The notes under the pieces were generated by a model. That model searched no databases, had not been told where the DNA came from, and saw only the letters and a program-made list of their open reading frames with translations. Below are positions 34,624-42,737 of a stretch of DNA of 64,000 bases, in pieces. The position numbers and the translations under genes were made by a program. The DNA is from Methanobrevibacter ruminantium M1 (GTDB lineage: Archaea; Methanobacteriota; Methanobacteria; Methanobacteriales; Methanobacteriaceae). The stretch's first letter is position 1. Every line of letters begins with the position of its first letter. Location of the stretch: NCBI RefSeq assembly GCF_000024185.1, contig NC_013790.1, forward strand, positions 310,001-374,000, given 5' to 3'.

Positions 34624-35307
34624 TTATATCAAAGTGGTCTGCACATTTTTTATTTGCCAATCAATCTCTTCTAAGCCCTTGTCCTTTAGAAATTCATTAG
34701 CTAACTTGAAATGATTGCATCCAAAAAATCCTCTTCTTGCTGAGAATGGTGATGGGTGGGAAGAAATTAGTACTAAATGATTAGGATTTGTAATGAGTTC
34801 TTTTTTTAATTCTGCCTGTTTTCCCCATAATAGAAAAACGATAGGGGAATCTTGTTGGTTTAATATTTTTATTACATTGTCTGTAAATGTCTGCCATCCG
34901 CATTTGCTATGGGAGTTGGCATTTCCTTCCTCCACTGTAAGGACTGTGTTTAGAAGGAAAACTCCTTGCTTTGCCCATGATTCAAGGCATCCTGAATCTG
35001 GAATTGGATAGTTGTACTCTTCTTTAATTTCCTTAAAGATGTTTTTAAGAGATCTTGGGATTGGATGGCCTTCAGGGGTGGAGAATGCAAGGCCATGGGC
35101 CTGTCCCTTTTCATGGTATGGGTCTTGGCCTAAAATTACCACTTTTACATTGTCTAATGGGCATAACTTAAATGCATTGAAGACTTCTTCTTTAGGTGGA
35201 TAGATAGTTTTTGTTTTGTATTCGGCTTCTACAAATTCCTTTATCTTTATGAAGTAGTCTTTATTGAATTCATCTTCCAATGCATTGTCCCAATCGTTTC
35301 CAATCAT
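34624..35307 (-). CDS. ung: Family-1 uracil-DNA glycosylase
   Basis: A 227-residue Ung. The water-activating motif GQDPYHEKGQAHGLAFS (catalytic Asp62) and the leucine-loop motif HPSPFSARRGFFGCNHF are both canonical, as are LLLNTVLTVEEGNANSH and VFLLWGKQAE. It excises uracil from DNA to start base-excision repair. Most archaea use family 4 or 5 enzymes (with an Fe-S cluster) instead, so a bacterial-type Ung here may reflect transfer. Ribosome binding site GTGATTTT. Confidence 0.96.
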   Translation of the reverse strand: MIGNDWDNALEDEFNKDYFIKIKEFVEAEYKTKTIYPPKEEVFNAFKLCPLDNVKVVILGQDPYHEKGQAHGLAFSTPEGHPIPRSLKNIFKEIKEEYNYPIPDSGCLESWAKQGVFLLNTVLTVEEGNANSHSKCGWQTFTDNVIKILNQQDSPIVFLLWGKQAELKKELITNPNHLVLISSHPSPFSARRGFFGCNHFKLANEFLKDKGLEEIDWQIKNVQTTLI

Positions 35308-35413
35308 AAAATCACTTGAATCAATCTTTTTATTATAATTTATAGGGTTATTGGTTAAATTATAATTAATTAATTTTTTTTTAATTAATTTTTATTTTTA
35401 TAATTTAATTTAT

Positions 35414-36145
35414 TTATTTAATTACTTTTTTCATCATGGCAAAGACTATTTTAGCAAATATTCCTTTAAAGAATCCTAATTTTACATTTGGTGCAAAATC
35501 ATAATTTACAAGTCCGGTTGCTTCCCAATATTCCTTATCTGCTTTTATTGGATCTTTACTTACTGCCATTGCTCTCCAAACATTGTAAAATACAATATCC
35601 ATAAATTTAGGGGAGTGGAGTTTTTTGGAGCTAACGTCCTTTTGGAACTTCTGCGCTGTCTTATTTATCTCTTCTGTGTTTATTGTGTCTTTTCCGCCGC
35701 AGGCATAAGTTATCTTATGGTTCTTATTAAATCCCCAATGTCTAAGGGTTTCATCCATATATTTGGCTACATTCTTATGACCTGCCCCTGCAGTTGATAC
35801 TATGATTAGAGCTTTCTTATCAAAGAATTCTGGTCTGTGGTAGATATATGCAGTATGGTCAAAGAAGTTCTTTATAAGTCCTGTGACATTCATAGCATAA
35901 ACTGGGCTTGTTATTATGAGTCCGTCAGCTTCTTTTATCTTTTCTACGATTGGATGTACTGTTTCAAAGTGAGGGCATTTATCTTCCCCTTCCATTATGC
36001 ATTTAAAGCAGCCATTGCACATTGGTATTTTTGTTTTCATTAATTGAATCTCTTCAAATTCACCTTCTAGGTTTGTTTTAGCTTGCTTTACCATGGCCCA
36101 TGTGTTTTTCTTCCTTGGGGAACCGTTAATAATTAGATATTTCAT
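35414..36145 (-). CDS. Flavodoxin-fold NADPH-dependent FMN reductase-like protein
   Basis: A 243-residue flavoprotein. The N-terminal phosphate-binding loop INGSPRKKNTWAMV and the Cys-containing segment MCNGCFKCIMEGEDKCPHF mark the iron-sulfur-flavoprotein/NADPH-dependent FMN reductase group; the spacing CxxCxxC-x7-C could hold a [4Fe-4S] cluster as in archaeal Isf, though the shorter relatives do not. LIITSPVYAMNVTGLIKNFFDH is the flavin-binding face. A C-terminal extension of about 70 residues ends in a basic hydrophobic helix (FKGIFAKIVFAMMKKV). Probably redox or xenobiotic stress. Ribosome binding site AAGGATGTGA. It lies 68 bp after the TetR-GNAT gene. Confidence 0.85.
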   Translation of the reverse strand: MKYLIINGSPRKKNTWAMVKQAKTNLEGEFEEIQLMKTKIPMCNGCFKCIMEGEDKCPHFETVHPIVEKIKEADGLIITSPVYAMNVTGLIKNFFDHTAYIYHRPEFFDKKALIIVSTAGAGHKNVAKYMDETLRHWGFNKNHKITYACGGKDTINTEEINKTAQKFQKDVSSKKLHSPKFMDIVFYNVWRAMAVSKDPIKADKEYWEATGLVNYDFAPNVKLGFFKGIFAKIVFAMMKKVIK

Positions 36146-36213
36146 ATTTTCACATCCTTTATAAGTAATTCATAAATCTTAGTTTGCTAATTGTTTTATC
36201 ATTATCTTTTTAT

Positions 36214-37557
36214 TCATTCCAACTGTCCTTCTTGAACCCTCTTTTGCTTATACTCAAAGTTTTCATCAAATTTATCTACGTCATCTTGGCTGACGTTAAA
36301 GACTTTTGGATTGTAGAAGATTCCTCTGTCGTAGTCCTTGTCTTTAAAAAGGTCTTTAAATATTCTTATCATGAAGAATGGATTTTCCTCGCTTGTATCT
36401 GTTCCCTCCAGAAATAGATTGTATTTAGATGCGCTTTCAAATCCAAATCTGTTATAATAGTTCTCATCCCCTATTACAAAGACATATGGAATGTTCTTGT
36501 TTTTTGCAAGTCTTAAGGTATGCTTTATCAATCTGAATCCATATCCCTGGTTTTGGTATTTTGGATTGATTGCTATTGGGCCAAGAACAACTGCTTCCTC
36601 ATTCCAATCGTTTATCTTCTCCATTCCTTGATTGTTTTTCTTATAAAGGTTCAGATTTCCCTTAGAATAGTTTATATGTCCTATTATTTCATCATCTTCC
36701 TCTATAATGTATGCCAGGTCCTTTATGAAGCTTGGGTCTTCTCTTAGATTGTAGACGATAAAGTGTTCATAAGCTCCTGGACGATATATGTTCCAAAATG
36801 CATCTCTTACAAGATTTTCAACTTTTTTGTAGTCCTTTTCCTCTTCCAATCTCATGATTTCTGTTTCTAATTCTTTGTTTTCTTTATCGTGATTGGAGGA
36901 TGGATTGTTTTTATTATTGTCTATTTTAGATTCTTCATTGTTTATTTTAACTGAGTTAAATATTATCTTCATATGATCGGTTGTTCTTCTTTCGAAGTCC
37001 TTTAGGAACTTTTCATCATCTTCAGGATAGTTGAATATGAAATGTTCATATAATAGGAATATTCCATATGAATAGAAAGATTCTGCAAGCTGTTTGCTGT
37101 TTGCATCTTTTCTTATGATTTCTTTTTCTTTCATTAGATTGAACAGCTCTTCCCAACCTTTTATTGCATAGTCAATGATTCCTTCCTTTACAAAAGCCTT
37201 CATCTTTTCATTGTGATACGATCCTACCAGAAATATTCTTGTGATTTTCATCATTCTCTCTTCAGAGAGTTTTGATAGGAATCTGTCGCTGCCCTGCTTA
37301 TAGAAATATTCAAATCCTAAATCCAGATTGTCGTTGGATTGCATAATAGGAGCTTCTTCCTTTAGCATTTCGCTGATATAATAGTTTAATATTGATTCCA
37401 ATATTGCTTCCTTGCTTTGGTAGTGGTTATAGATTGAGCTTTCCTTTATTCCTACTTCTTTGGCGATTTGTCGTATGGATGTGTTTGTATATCCATATTG
37501 GGAGAATAAATCAATTGAAGAGTCAAATATCTTTTCTTTTGTATTCTTTTTAGCCAT
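36214..37557 (-). CDS. TetR regulator fused to a GNAT acetyltransferase
   Basis: A 447-residue two-domain protein. Residues 1-200 are a TetR repressor: HTH YGYTNTSIRQIAKEVGIKESSIYNHYQSKEAI, then a helical ligand/dimer domain. Residues 203-232 are a hydrophilic Asn/Lys-rich linker. Residues 233-410 are a GNAT N-acetyltransferase: GPIAINPKYQNQGYGFRLIKHTL holds the acetyl-CoA pyrophosphate loop (Q335-G340), and GDENYYNRFGFESA is the typical end of YhbS-like acetyltransferases. The frame is continuous, so this is a true fusion. Two palindromes upstream probably bind the TetR part. Ribosome binding site AAGGGAATA. It may sense a compound and acetylate it or a protein. Confidence 0.9.
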   Translation of the reverse strand: MAKKNTKEKIFDSSIDLFSQYGYTNTSIRQIAKEVGIKESSIYNHYQSKEAILESILNYYISEMLKEEAPIMQSNDNLDLGFEYFYKQGSDRFLSKLSEERMMKITRIFLVGSYHNEKMKAFVKEGIIDYAIKGWEELFNLMKEKEIIRKDANSKQLAESFYSYGIFLLYEHFIFNYPEDDEKFLKDFERRTTDHMKIIFNSVKINNEESKIDNNKNNPSSNHDKENKELETEIMRLEEEKDYKKVENLVRDAFWNIYRPGAYEHFIVYNLREDPSFIKDLAYIIEEDDEIIGHINYSKGNLNLYKKNNQGMEKINDWNEEAVVLGPIAINPKYQNQGYGFRLIKHTLRLAKNKNIPYVFVIGDENYYNRFGFESASKYNLFLEGTDTSEENPFFMIRIFKDLFKDKDYDRGIFYNPKVFNVSQDDVDKFDENFEYKQKRVQEGQLE

Positions 37558-37632
37558 GTTATTCCCTTATTATTCTTAAAATCTTTTTTGCTTGTTTTTT
37601 GGTCATTTTGAAACTTTTATCATTCTAAATTT

Positions 37633-37652
37633 TAACTAACACTTGTTAGTTA
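37633..37652. promoter_or_regulatory. TetR-type operator 1
   Basis: TAACTAACACTTGTTAGTTA: two perfect 9-bp arms around CT. It lies 76 bp before the TetR-GNAT start codon. A second copy is at 37687-37706. Size and symmetry are typical of TetR-dimer sites. Confidence 0.75.
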
Positions 37653-37686
37653 ACTCTATATGGTATTTTTGACTTTTTAATTTATA

Positions 37687-37706
37687 AAACTAACGATTGT
37701 TAGTTA
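37687..37706. promoter_or_regulatory. TetR-type operator 2
   Basis: AAACTAACGATTGTTAGTTA: arms AACTAAC and GTTAGTT around GATT, matching operator 1 in its outer bases. The centres are 54 bp apart. The sequence between them (TATGG... TTTATAAA) contains TATA-like elements, so binding would cover the promoter. Confidence 0.75.
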
Positions 37707-37968
37707 AATATTTGATGCTTTTGACTCTTTCATAAAAAACTATGGATTAGTATAATTTTTAAAAAGGTTCAAGATTAATTGATTTTAAAATAAGTTTTAA
37801 AATGGCTAAAGAGAGTATTTAAAAAGAAAAGTTGAAATATTGTTTAAGGGGTCCATTAATCTTTCTAATTATTTTTAATTATTCTTAATTCAATTTACTA
37901 AAAGGAGAAATATGGATGCGAAGTTTCTTCATTTTTTTAACTTATGAAAAATAAAAAATTAGTTTTAA

Positions 37969-38997
37969 CTATTTAAATATATAAACAGTGCTTCTGCCTT
38001 TGCCTTTTGACTTAATCAATCCTTTTTTAACTAATTCATTAATATAAAAATGGGACCTTTGGGCAGATAAGTTAAGCAGATCCTGAACTTCCTTATTTTT
38101 TATGGAATTGTTTTTTTCAATAAACTCCAATATTTTAATCTCTTTTTCGTTTAATTTAATTTTGCCATTCATTTTTATATCAAAACGGGATATGCTTTCA
38201 ATATCCTTTTTAACATTGGATAATGAAACTAAAAATCCTGTGGAAAAATATTCTAGCCATTCAGTTAAATCTTGAGACTTATCTGCAGATTGCAATGCAT
38301 TGTAGTAGGATTGCCTATCCTGATTATAATATTCATCAAGGGAAAAATATCTTTTTATGTCAAAATCTTTTAAAAGAAGTATTAAAGTAGCTAATGCTCT
38401 TGCATTTCTTCCATTGCCATCTACAAAAGGATGAATTCTAACGAATTCATAGTGGAAGATTCCTGCAAGAATGATTGGATTTAAATCCTCTTGAACGTCT
38501 GCCCAATCCAATAATTCCCTGATTAAATAAGGAACTTTAATAGGGCTTGGAGGCACATAATTAAGTTGGCCTGTTTTTATATTCCCAATTACTACTGGAG
38601 AATCTCTGAATTTTCCTGCCATATTAGGATCTTTAAGGGTTCCTTCAGTGATATTTTTATGAATATCTAAAATAGTTTCTTCATCAATTTTTTCATAGTT
38701 ATCTAAATTTTCAAGTGTTTTAAAGTAATTTAAAACTTCTATTTCAGATTTATTTAATTTAAGCTCATCTAATTTATTTTCCTGTTTTAAATTAAATAAT
38801 TTTGTTACTTGTTTAAAATCCAATGGATTTCCTTCAATGGATGTTGAATTATAAGAAGATGTGATTATTGCTTTATTTCTTAGTAAAATGTCATAGGAAG
38901 GCAAAATTTGGGAATTCAAAATAAATTCCTTGATGGTGGAAATTTCCATCAAATTATTGATGATTTTATTGGTATATTGAAACTTTGCATCAAACAT
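37969..38997 (-). CDS. Fic-domain protein (class II, self-inhibited) with C-terminal winged helix
   Basis: A 342-residue Fic protein. The catalytic motif HPFVDGNGRNAR (H189) is fully canonical, so it should transfer AMP or another nucleotide to a protein hydroxyl. The N-terminal inhibitory motif SxxxEG is present (S51, E55, G56 in STSIEGN), placing it in class II, in which the Glu blocks ATP binding. After the Fic core, residues about 275-342 form a winged-helix DNA-binding domain (KEIKILEFIEKNNSIKNKEVQDLLNLS). Ribosome binding site TTAGGAGG. Single gene; no antitoxin beside it. Confidence 0.93.
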   Translation of the reverse strand: MFDAKFQYTNKIINNLMEISTIKEFILNSQILPSYDILLRNKAIITSSYNSTSIEGNPLDFKQVTKLFNLKQENKLDELKLNKSEIEVLNYFKTLENLDNYEKIDEETILDIHKNITEGTLKDPNMAGKFRDSPVVIGNIKTGQLNYVPPSPIKVPYLIRELLDWADVQEDLNPIILAGIFHYEFVRIHPFVDGNGRNARALATLILLLKDFDIKRYFSLDEYYNQDRQSYYNALQSADKSQDLTEWLEYFSTGFLVSLSNVKKDIESISRFDIKMNGKIKLNEKEIKILEFIEKNNSIKNKEVQDLLNLSAQRSHFYINELVKKGLIKSKGKGRSTVYIFK

Positions 38998-39300
38998 TAA
39001 AGGCCTCCTAATAATTCATATCTGTGTTTATTATAATAAATTATCTAAATTATTATATATAAATTATGCATCAGAATTTAAAAAATATATTTGTTCGTGG
39101 CTTGATGAATAATATGATTTTGACTTGATGATTATTTTTAAACACTAATAAATAATCTTAAATTATCATATAAAGCATTAATATTAGTGGAAATAAAACT
39201 GAATTTACTTGATGATTATCCTTGATGATAAATAAAATTTCATCATTTAAAAAAAGAAAAATAGAAGAGCAATAAGCAAATTGCTCTTTTAAAAAAGTTT
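38998..39300. other. Spacer between fic and the adhesin gene
   Basis: AT-rich; promoter of fic on one side and the terminator of the adhesin-like gene on the other (39248-39288). A diverged direct repeat around CTTGATGATTAT is seen near 39125 and 39208. No ORF. Confidence 0.4.
39248..39288 (-). terminator. Terminator of the adhesin-like gene
   Basis: AAGAGCAAT (39265-39273) and ATTGCTCTT (39280-39288) form a perfect 9-bp stem with a 6-nt loop, 12 bp after the stop. On the minus strand it is followed by CTATTTTTCTTTTTTT, a strong T run. Confidence 0.8.
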
Positions 39301-42300
39301 TTATTTAAGTGTAAGTTTGGATTTTACGCTTGTTGCCTTATATGTTTCATCTCCGGCATACTTTGCAGTAAAGCTATAAGTTCCTTTTTTGGATAATGAA
39401 ACATTGACTTTAGCAAGCCCTTTTGAATTTGTGCTTGCTGTATAAGTCTTACCGTTAACTGTGAAGCTTATCTTCTTGCCGCTTATTGGGTTTCCATTAG
39501 ATGTCTTAAAGGTGGCAGTCAATTCTTTTGTCTTTGCGCTTGCCTTATAAGACTTATTAGGGGCACTTAGCTTAGGGCTATGAAGATTTACAGTGATTTT
39601 TGCCACTTCAAATGCTCCGAGATAGTCCTCATCTCCAAGGAATCCTATGGCGAATGTGTAGGTTCCCTTATATGCGAGGTTTATCTGCAGCTTTGCGCTT
39701 CCGTTTTCATCTGTGACTCTGTCATAGACTCTTCCATTGAAACCTATTTTTATTGGCTTGTTTGTTAGGGCTGTTCCATTTTGGTCTTTTAAGGTGACAA
39801 CAAAGTATTCTCCAACTCTTCCGTCTGCACTTGCTACGGCAGTTGTTGTCATGTTCTTGCAGTCTATTATTGTAGATGCTCTGCTGGATATGTTTTCCTT
39901 ATCGCTTTCTATTGTATATACCTTAAGACAGACTGTTCTATTCTTATCGGCATAATCGATCCAATTGCTGCCATCTGCACTTATCATAGACATATTAGGG
40001 ATATAGTGTTGCCTTGAATATGCTTGGAAAGGAAGTGCATTGCTTTTGAATATTACTTTAAATGTGTCATTTGCCTTGATTGGAACATATTTGTCCAAAA
40101 CGATTGTTCTGAATCCTGCAAACTCACTTGTTCCGTTTTGGGAGTGTGCCTTTTCTCCATTTACATATATGTCAAAGGAATAGTCGATTCCTGATTCGTT
40201 GAAATAGGTTCCAACAGCTCCAATCCACTCGTCGTACTTTGATACGAACTCATTGGAGTAATAGCTGTAGTTTTCATCAAATCCTGCAAGGCCTGTGATG
40301 TCTGTTTGATAGTTGACATGATAGTCGTTAGTGTTTTCAAAGATATAGGCTACACCTGCAGCTTGAGGAATGACTGGGTAGAAATCCTTGGATAATATTG
40401 AAAGGTCATAATAGGATAGGTAAACATAGCCATCTTCTCCTAATTTAGAATCTTCTGAATCTTTCATTAGCCAAGCTCCAGGTCCTGGAGGAATATTGGT
40501 CTCGTCTATGGCCATTTTGGTATTTACTTTTTCAGGAGGGCAATTGTCATCCCATCCGATTAAGGTAACGAAATGTCCTGGCTGCAGGTCCACTTCAGTG
40601 TAATTGGCAGTGTAATCATAAGGAGCATACATATATTGGATGGATACTGCACCATATTTCATTATTGCTTCCTTCATCAGATTCCTTGTATCGTTTCTTC
40701 CGCCGAAGATTATCATTGCATCCTGAACATGGATTCTCTTATCGGTTTCTGCAACGTCAGAGTACATTCCTCTTTCATCATATGGGTCATCTTCTGATGT
40801 GATGGCTCCATACCAGCTTAATGAATGGCCTAAACCACTGTAAGCATAACCTATGGCACTGTTTCTTCTATCCCCTTCGGAGAAATATTTTAATTGGAGA
40901 TTTTGAATATTGTTTTCAGAAATATTATATAAGACTCCAGTCTGCTTTAAAAGAGCGCATTCCAATGCTCCGGCAGTTGCAAATGCCCAGCAGGCCACAT
41001 TGTCTCCTTGGAATTTAAGAGGGCTAGCCCAACCCCAATCACGGCCGTCAAATTTTGAAGGCAATTTATCTACATTGATTGTATTGTTTGTCAGATTAAG
41101 TTTTATTCCCTTATTTTCAACAGAAACAATATAATTGGTATTATTCCATAGGAATAAATCTGTAGAAGTGTTATTTTCAAATTTGGAATTGCTTGCGAAG
41201 TTTGCATAGACTGCAACTCCTCCGTTATCAAATATGGAATTTCTTATCTCTGCATCTACGTCATTGGCGTATATGATGCTTTCTTTGCCTGAAGAGATAT
41301 TATTCACCTTATTATCTGTAAAATTGGAATTATCAATTATTAATTTGCTATAATCAAAGTAGATTGCTCCTGCGTCCTTATCGGCGCTATTGTTTATGAT
41401 ATTGCAATCTTTAAGACTTAAATCTGCCCAGGAACTGTAGATTGCACCTCCTATCTTGGCATGGCAATTTATGATATTTAGATTGGAGAAGTCTAGGATT
41501 TCTCCTTGGCTTGCAATTGCTCCTCCAAAGTCGGATGAGGCATCTGTTATGTTGCAATTGTTAATATGGATAGTTTTTGCAAAGCCCTCAGAACTTGAAT
41601 CCAGATTCAAGTAGATTGCACCTCCGTTATGAGTTGATGAGACATTGGAAAATTCACAATTCTCAAAAAGCATGTCTTCACCCGGAATATAGGGGCCATC
41701 TTTATTTGTTTTTGGGAAATACTTTGCAAAAATTGCTCCTGCAGTTATTTCGGCATTCAAGTTCTTGAATTTTGAATTTTTAATGACAAAGGTGTTTCCT
41801 TTGAAATTTATTGCTCCTCCATAGGGGGCAGTGAAATTTTCAAAGCTGCAGTTATCTATATACAATTCGAACCTATTGGCATAAATAGGGCTTCCAATCC
41901 CTTTTCCGTTGGAGAAATTTGAATTTGTAATTCTTAGCTCTGCAAAATTTGTGTATATGAGGTTAGTATTATTGTTTGAATCGAAATTACAGTTATTTAT
42001 AGTTAATGCTCCATTGAAAACTGATATCATTCCCTCTGAATACAAAATGCCCAATTTATTGTGATTGTTAGTGAAATTGACATTATTTAAACTGATATTT
42101 CCTCCGTCTTCATTAACTATGGTGTAATCGTTGCAGTTAATGAAAGTTAAGTCATTGATGATTATATTTAGTGATTCCTTTAAAAATTCAAATCCTCCAG
42201 CTTTATTGGATCCATCAATGACATGGTTATTTCCGTTTATCACTAGATTGGTTTTATTTATGCTTATAAAGGTGTGGTTATCGCTTTCAGTGTATTTATA

Positions 42301-42603
42301 GTCGTTTTCTATATTGAACGTATCTTCGCAGTTTTTTATGTCATTATAGAGATCATTATAGGTCTTATCTTCAGATGCTTTTAGCAAATCATTTTCTTGA
42401 TTATTTGCCTGCAAATTTTGGTTTAGATTTGTATCTGATTGATATGCTTCATTTAATTGCAAATCTTGATTTATATCTTGATTTGCATCATTTTGCAGAT
42501 TTTGATTTATACTCATATCATTATCATTCGCTGAAACTGTTGAAATACTGAATAGGATACATATTATGAGTAAAAATACAAAATACTTTGATTTTAACTT
42601 CAT
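39301..42603 (-). CDS. Secreted adhesin-like protein with papain-like (C1) protease domain
   Basis: 1100 residues. A signal peptide (residues 1-25, cut near VSANDN) precedes a low-complexity Asn/Gln-rich segment (30-75) and a right-handed beta-helix (about 110-500) with repeated ...NCxF.N..A..GGAIY units. Then comes a C1-type peptidase domain: DGRDWGWASPLKFQGDNVACWAF with C538 and Q532, His677 in QPGHFVTLIGWDD, and D715 in WLMKDSE where papains have Asn. A beta-rich lectin-like region and two Ig-like repeats (ends KATSVKSKLTLK) follow. Methanobrevibacter encodes many such surface proteins, thought to bind other cells or host glycans. No C-terminal anchor is visible. Ribosome binding site AAGAAGGTATAAA. 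Confidence 0.9.
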   Translation of the reverse strand: MKLKSKYFVFLLIICILFSISTVSANDNDMSINQNLQNDANQDINQDLQLNEAYQSDTNLNQNLQANNQENDLLKASEDKTYNDLYNDIKNCEDTFNIENDYKYTESDNHTFISINKTNLVINGNNHVIDGSNKAGGFEFLKESLNIIINDLTFINCNDYTIVNEDGGNISLNNVNFTNNHNKLGILYSEGMISVFNGALTINNCNFDSNNNTNLIYTNFAELRITNSNFSNGKGIGSPIYANRFELYIDNCSFENFTAPYGGAINFKGNTFVIKNSKFKNLNAEITAGAIFAKYFPKTNKDGPYIPGEDMLFENCEFSNVSSTHNGGAIYLNLDSSSEGFAKTIHINNCNITDASSDFGGAIASQGEILDFSNLNIINCHAKIGGAIYSSWADLSLKDCNIINNSADKDAGAIYFDYSKLIIDNSNFTDNKVNNISSGKESIIYANDVDAEIRNSIFDNGGVAVYANFASNSKFENNTSTDLFLWNNTNYIVSVENKGIKLNLTNNTINVDKLPSKFDGRDWGWASPLKFQGDNVACWAFATAGALECALLKQTGVLYNISENNIQNLQLKYFSEGDRRNSAIGYAYSGLGHSLSWYGAITSEDDPYDERGMYSDVAETDKRIHVQDAMIIFGGRNDTRNLMKEAIMKYGAVSIQYMYAPYDYTANYTEVDLQPGHFVTLIGWDDNCPPEKVNTKMAIDETNIPPGPGAWLMKDSEDSKLGEDGYVYLSYYDLSILSKDFYPVIPQAAGVAYIFENTNDYHVNYQTDITGLAGFDENYSYYSNEFVSKYDEWIGAVGTYFNESGIDYSFDIYVNGEKAHSQNGTSEFAGFRTIVLDKYVPIKANDTFKVIFKSNALPFQAYSRQHYIPNMSMISADGSNWIDYADKNRTVCLKVYTIESDKENISSRASTIIDCKNMTTTAVASADGRVGEYFVVTLKDQNGTALTNKPIKIGFNGRVYDRVTDENGSAKLQINLAYKGTYTFAIGFLGDEDYLGAFEVAKITVNLHSPKLSAPNKSYKASAKTKELTATFKTSNGNPISGKKISFTVNGKTYTASTNSKGLAKVNVSLSKKGTYSFTAKYAGDETYKATSVKSKLTLK

Positions 42604-42737
42604 TTTATACCTTCTTATTTAAATTTTGATAGTTGTTTTTTTATATCTAATTCTTATTCTTTTTAGATATTTTTAGGCATTGACTTTTTTTTCTTATCTG
42701 GATATTTTTGATTATTTGGCTATTTTTTAATTATTAT

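Larger units (their letters stand above)
37558..37968. other. Spacer between the TetR-GNAT gene and fic
   Basis: It holds the two TetR-type operators (37633-37652 and 37687-37706) and the promoter of the TetR-GNAT gene. An 11-codon ORF with a good ribosome binding site (AAAGGAGAAATATGG, 37912-37947) is present but too short to support. The rest is AT-rich without features. Confidence 0.5.

Noticed and set aside
37912-37947. 11-codon ORF with an excellent ribosome binding site (AAAGGAGAAATATGG)
   Set aside because: Too short to support; may be chance or a leader remnant, with no similarity to judge by.
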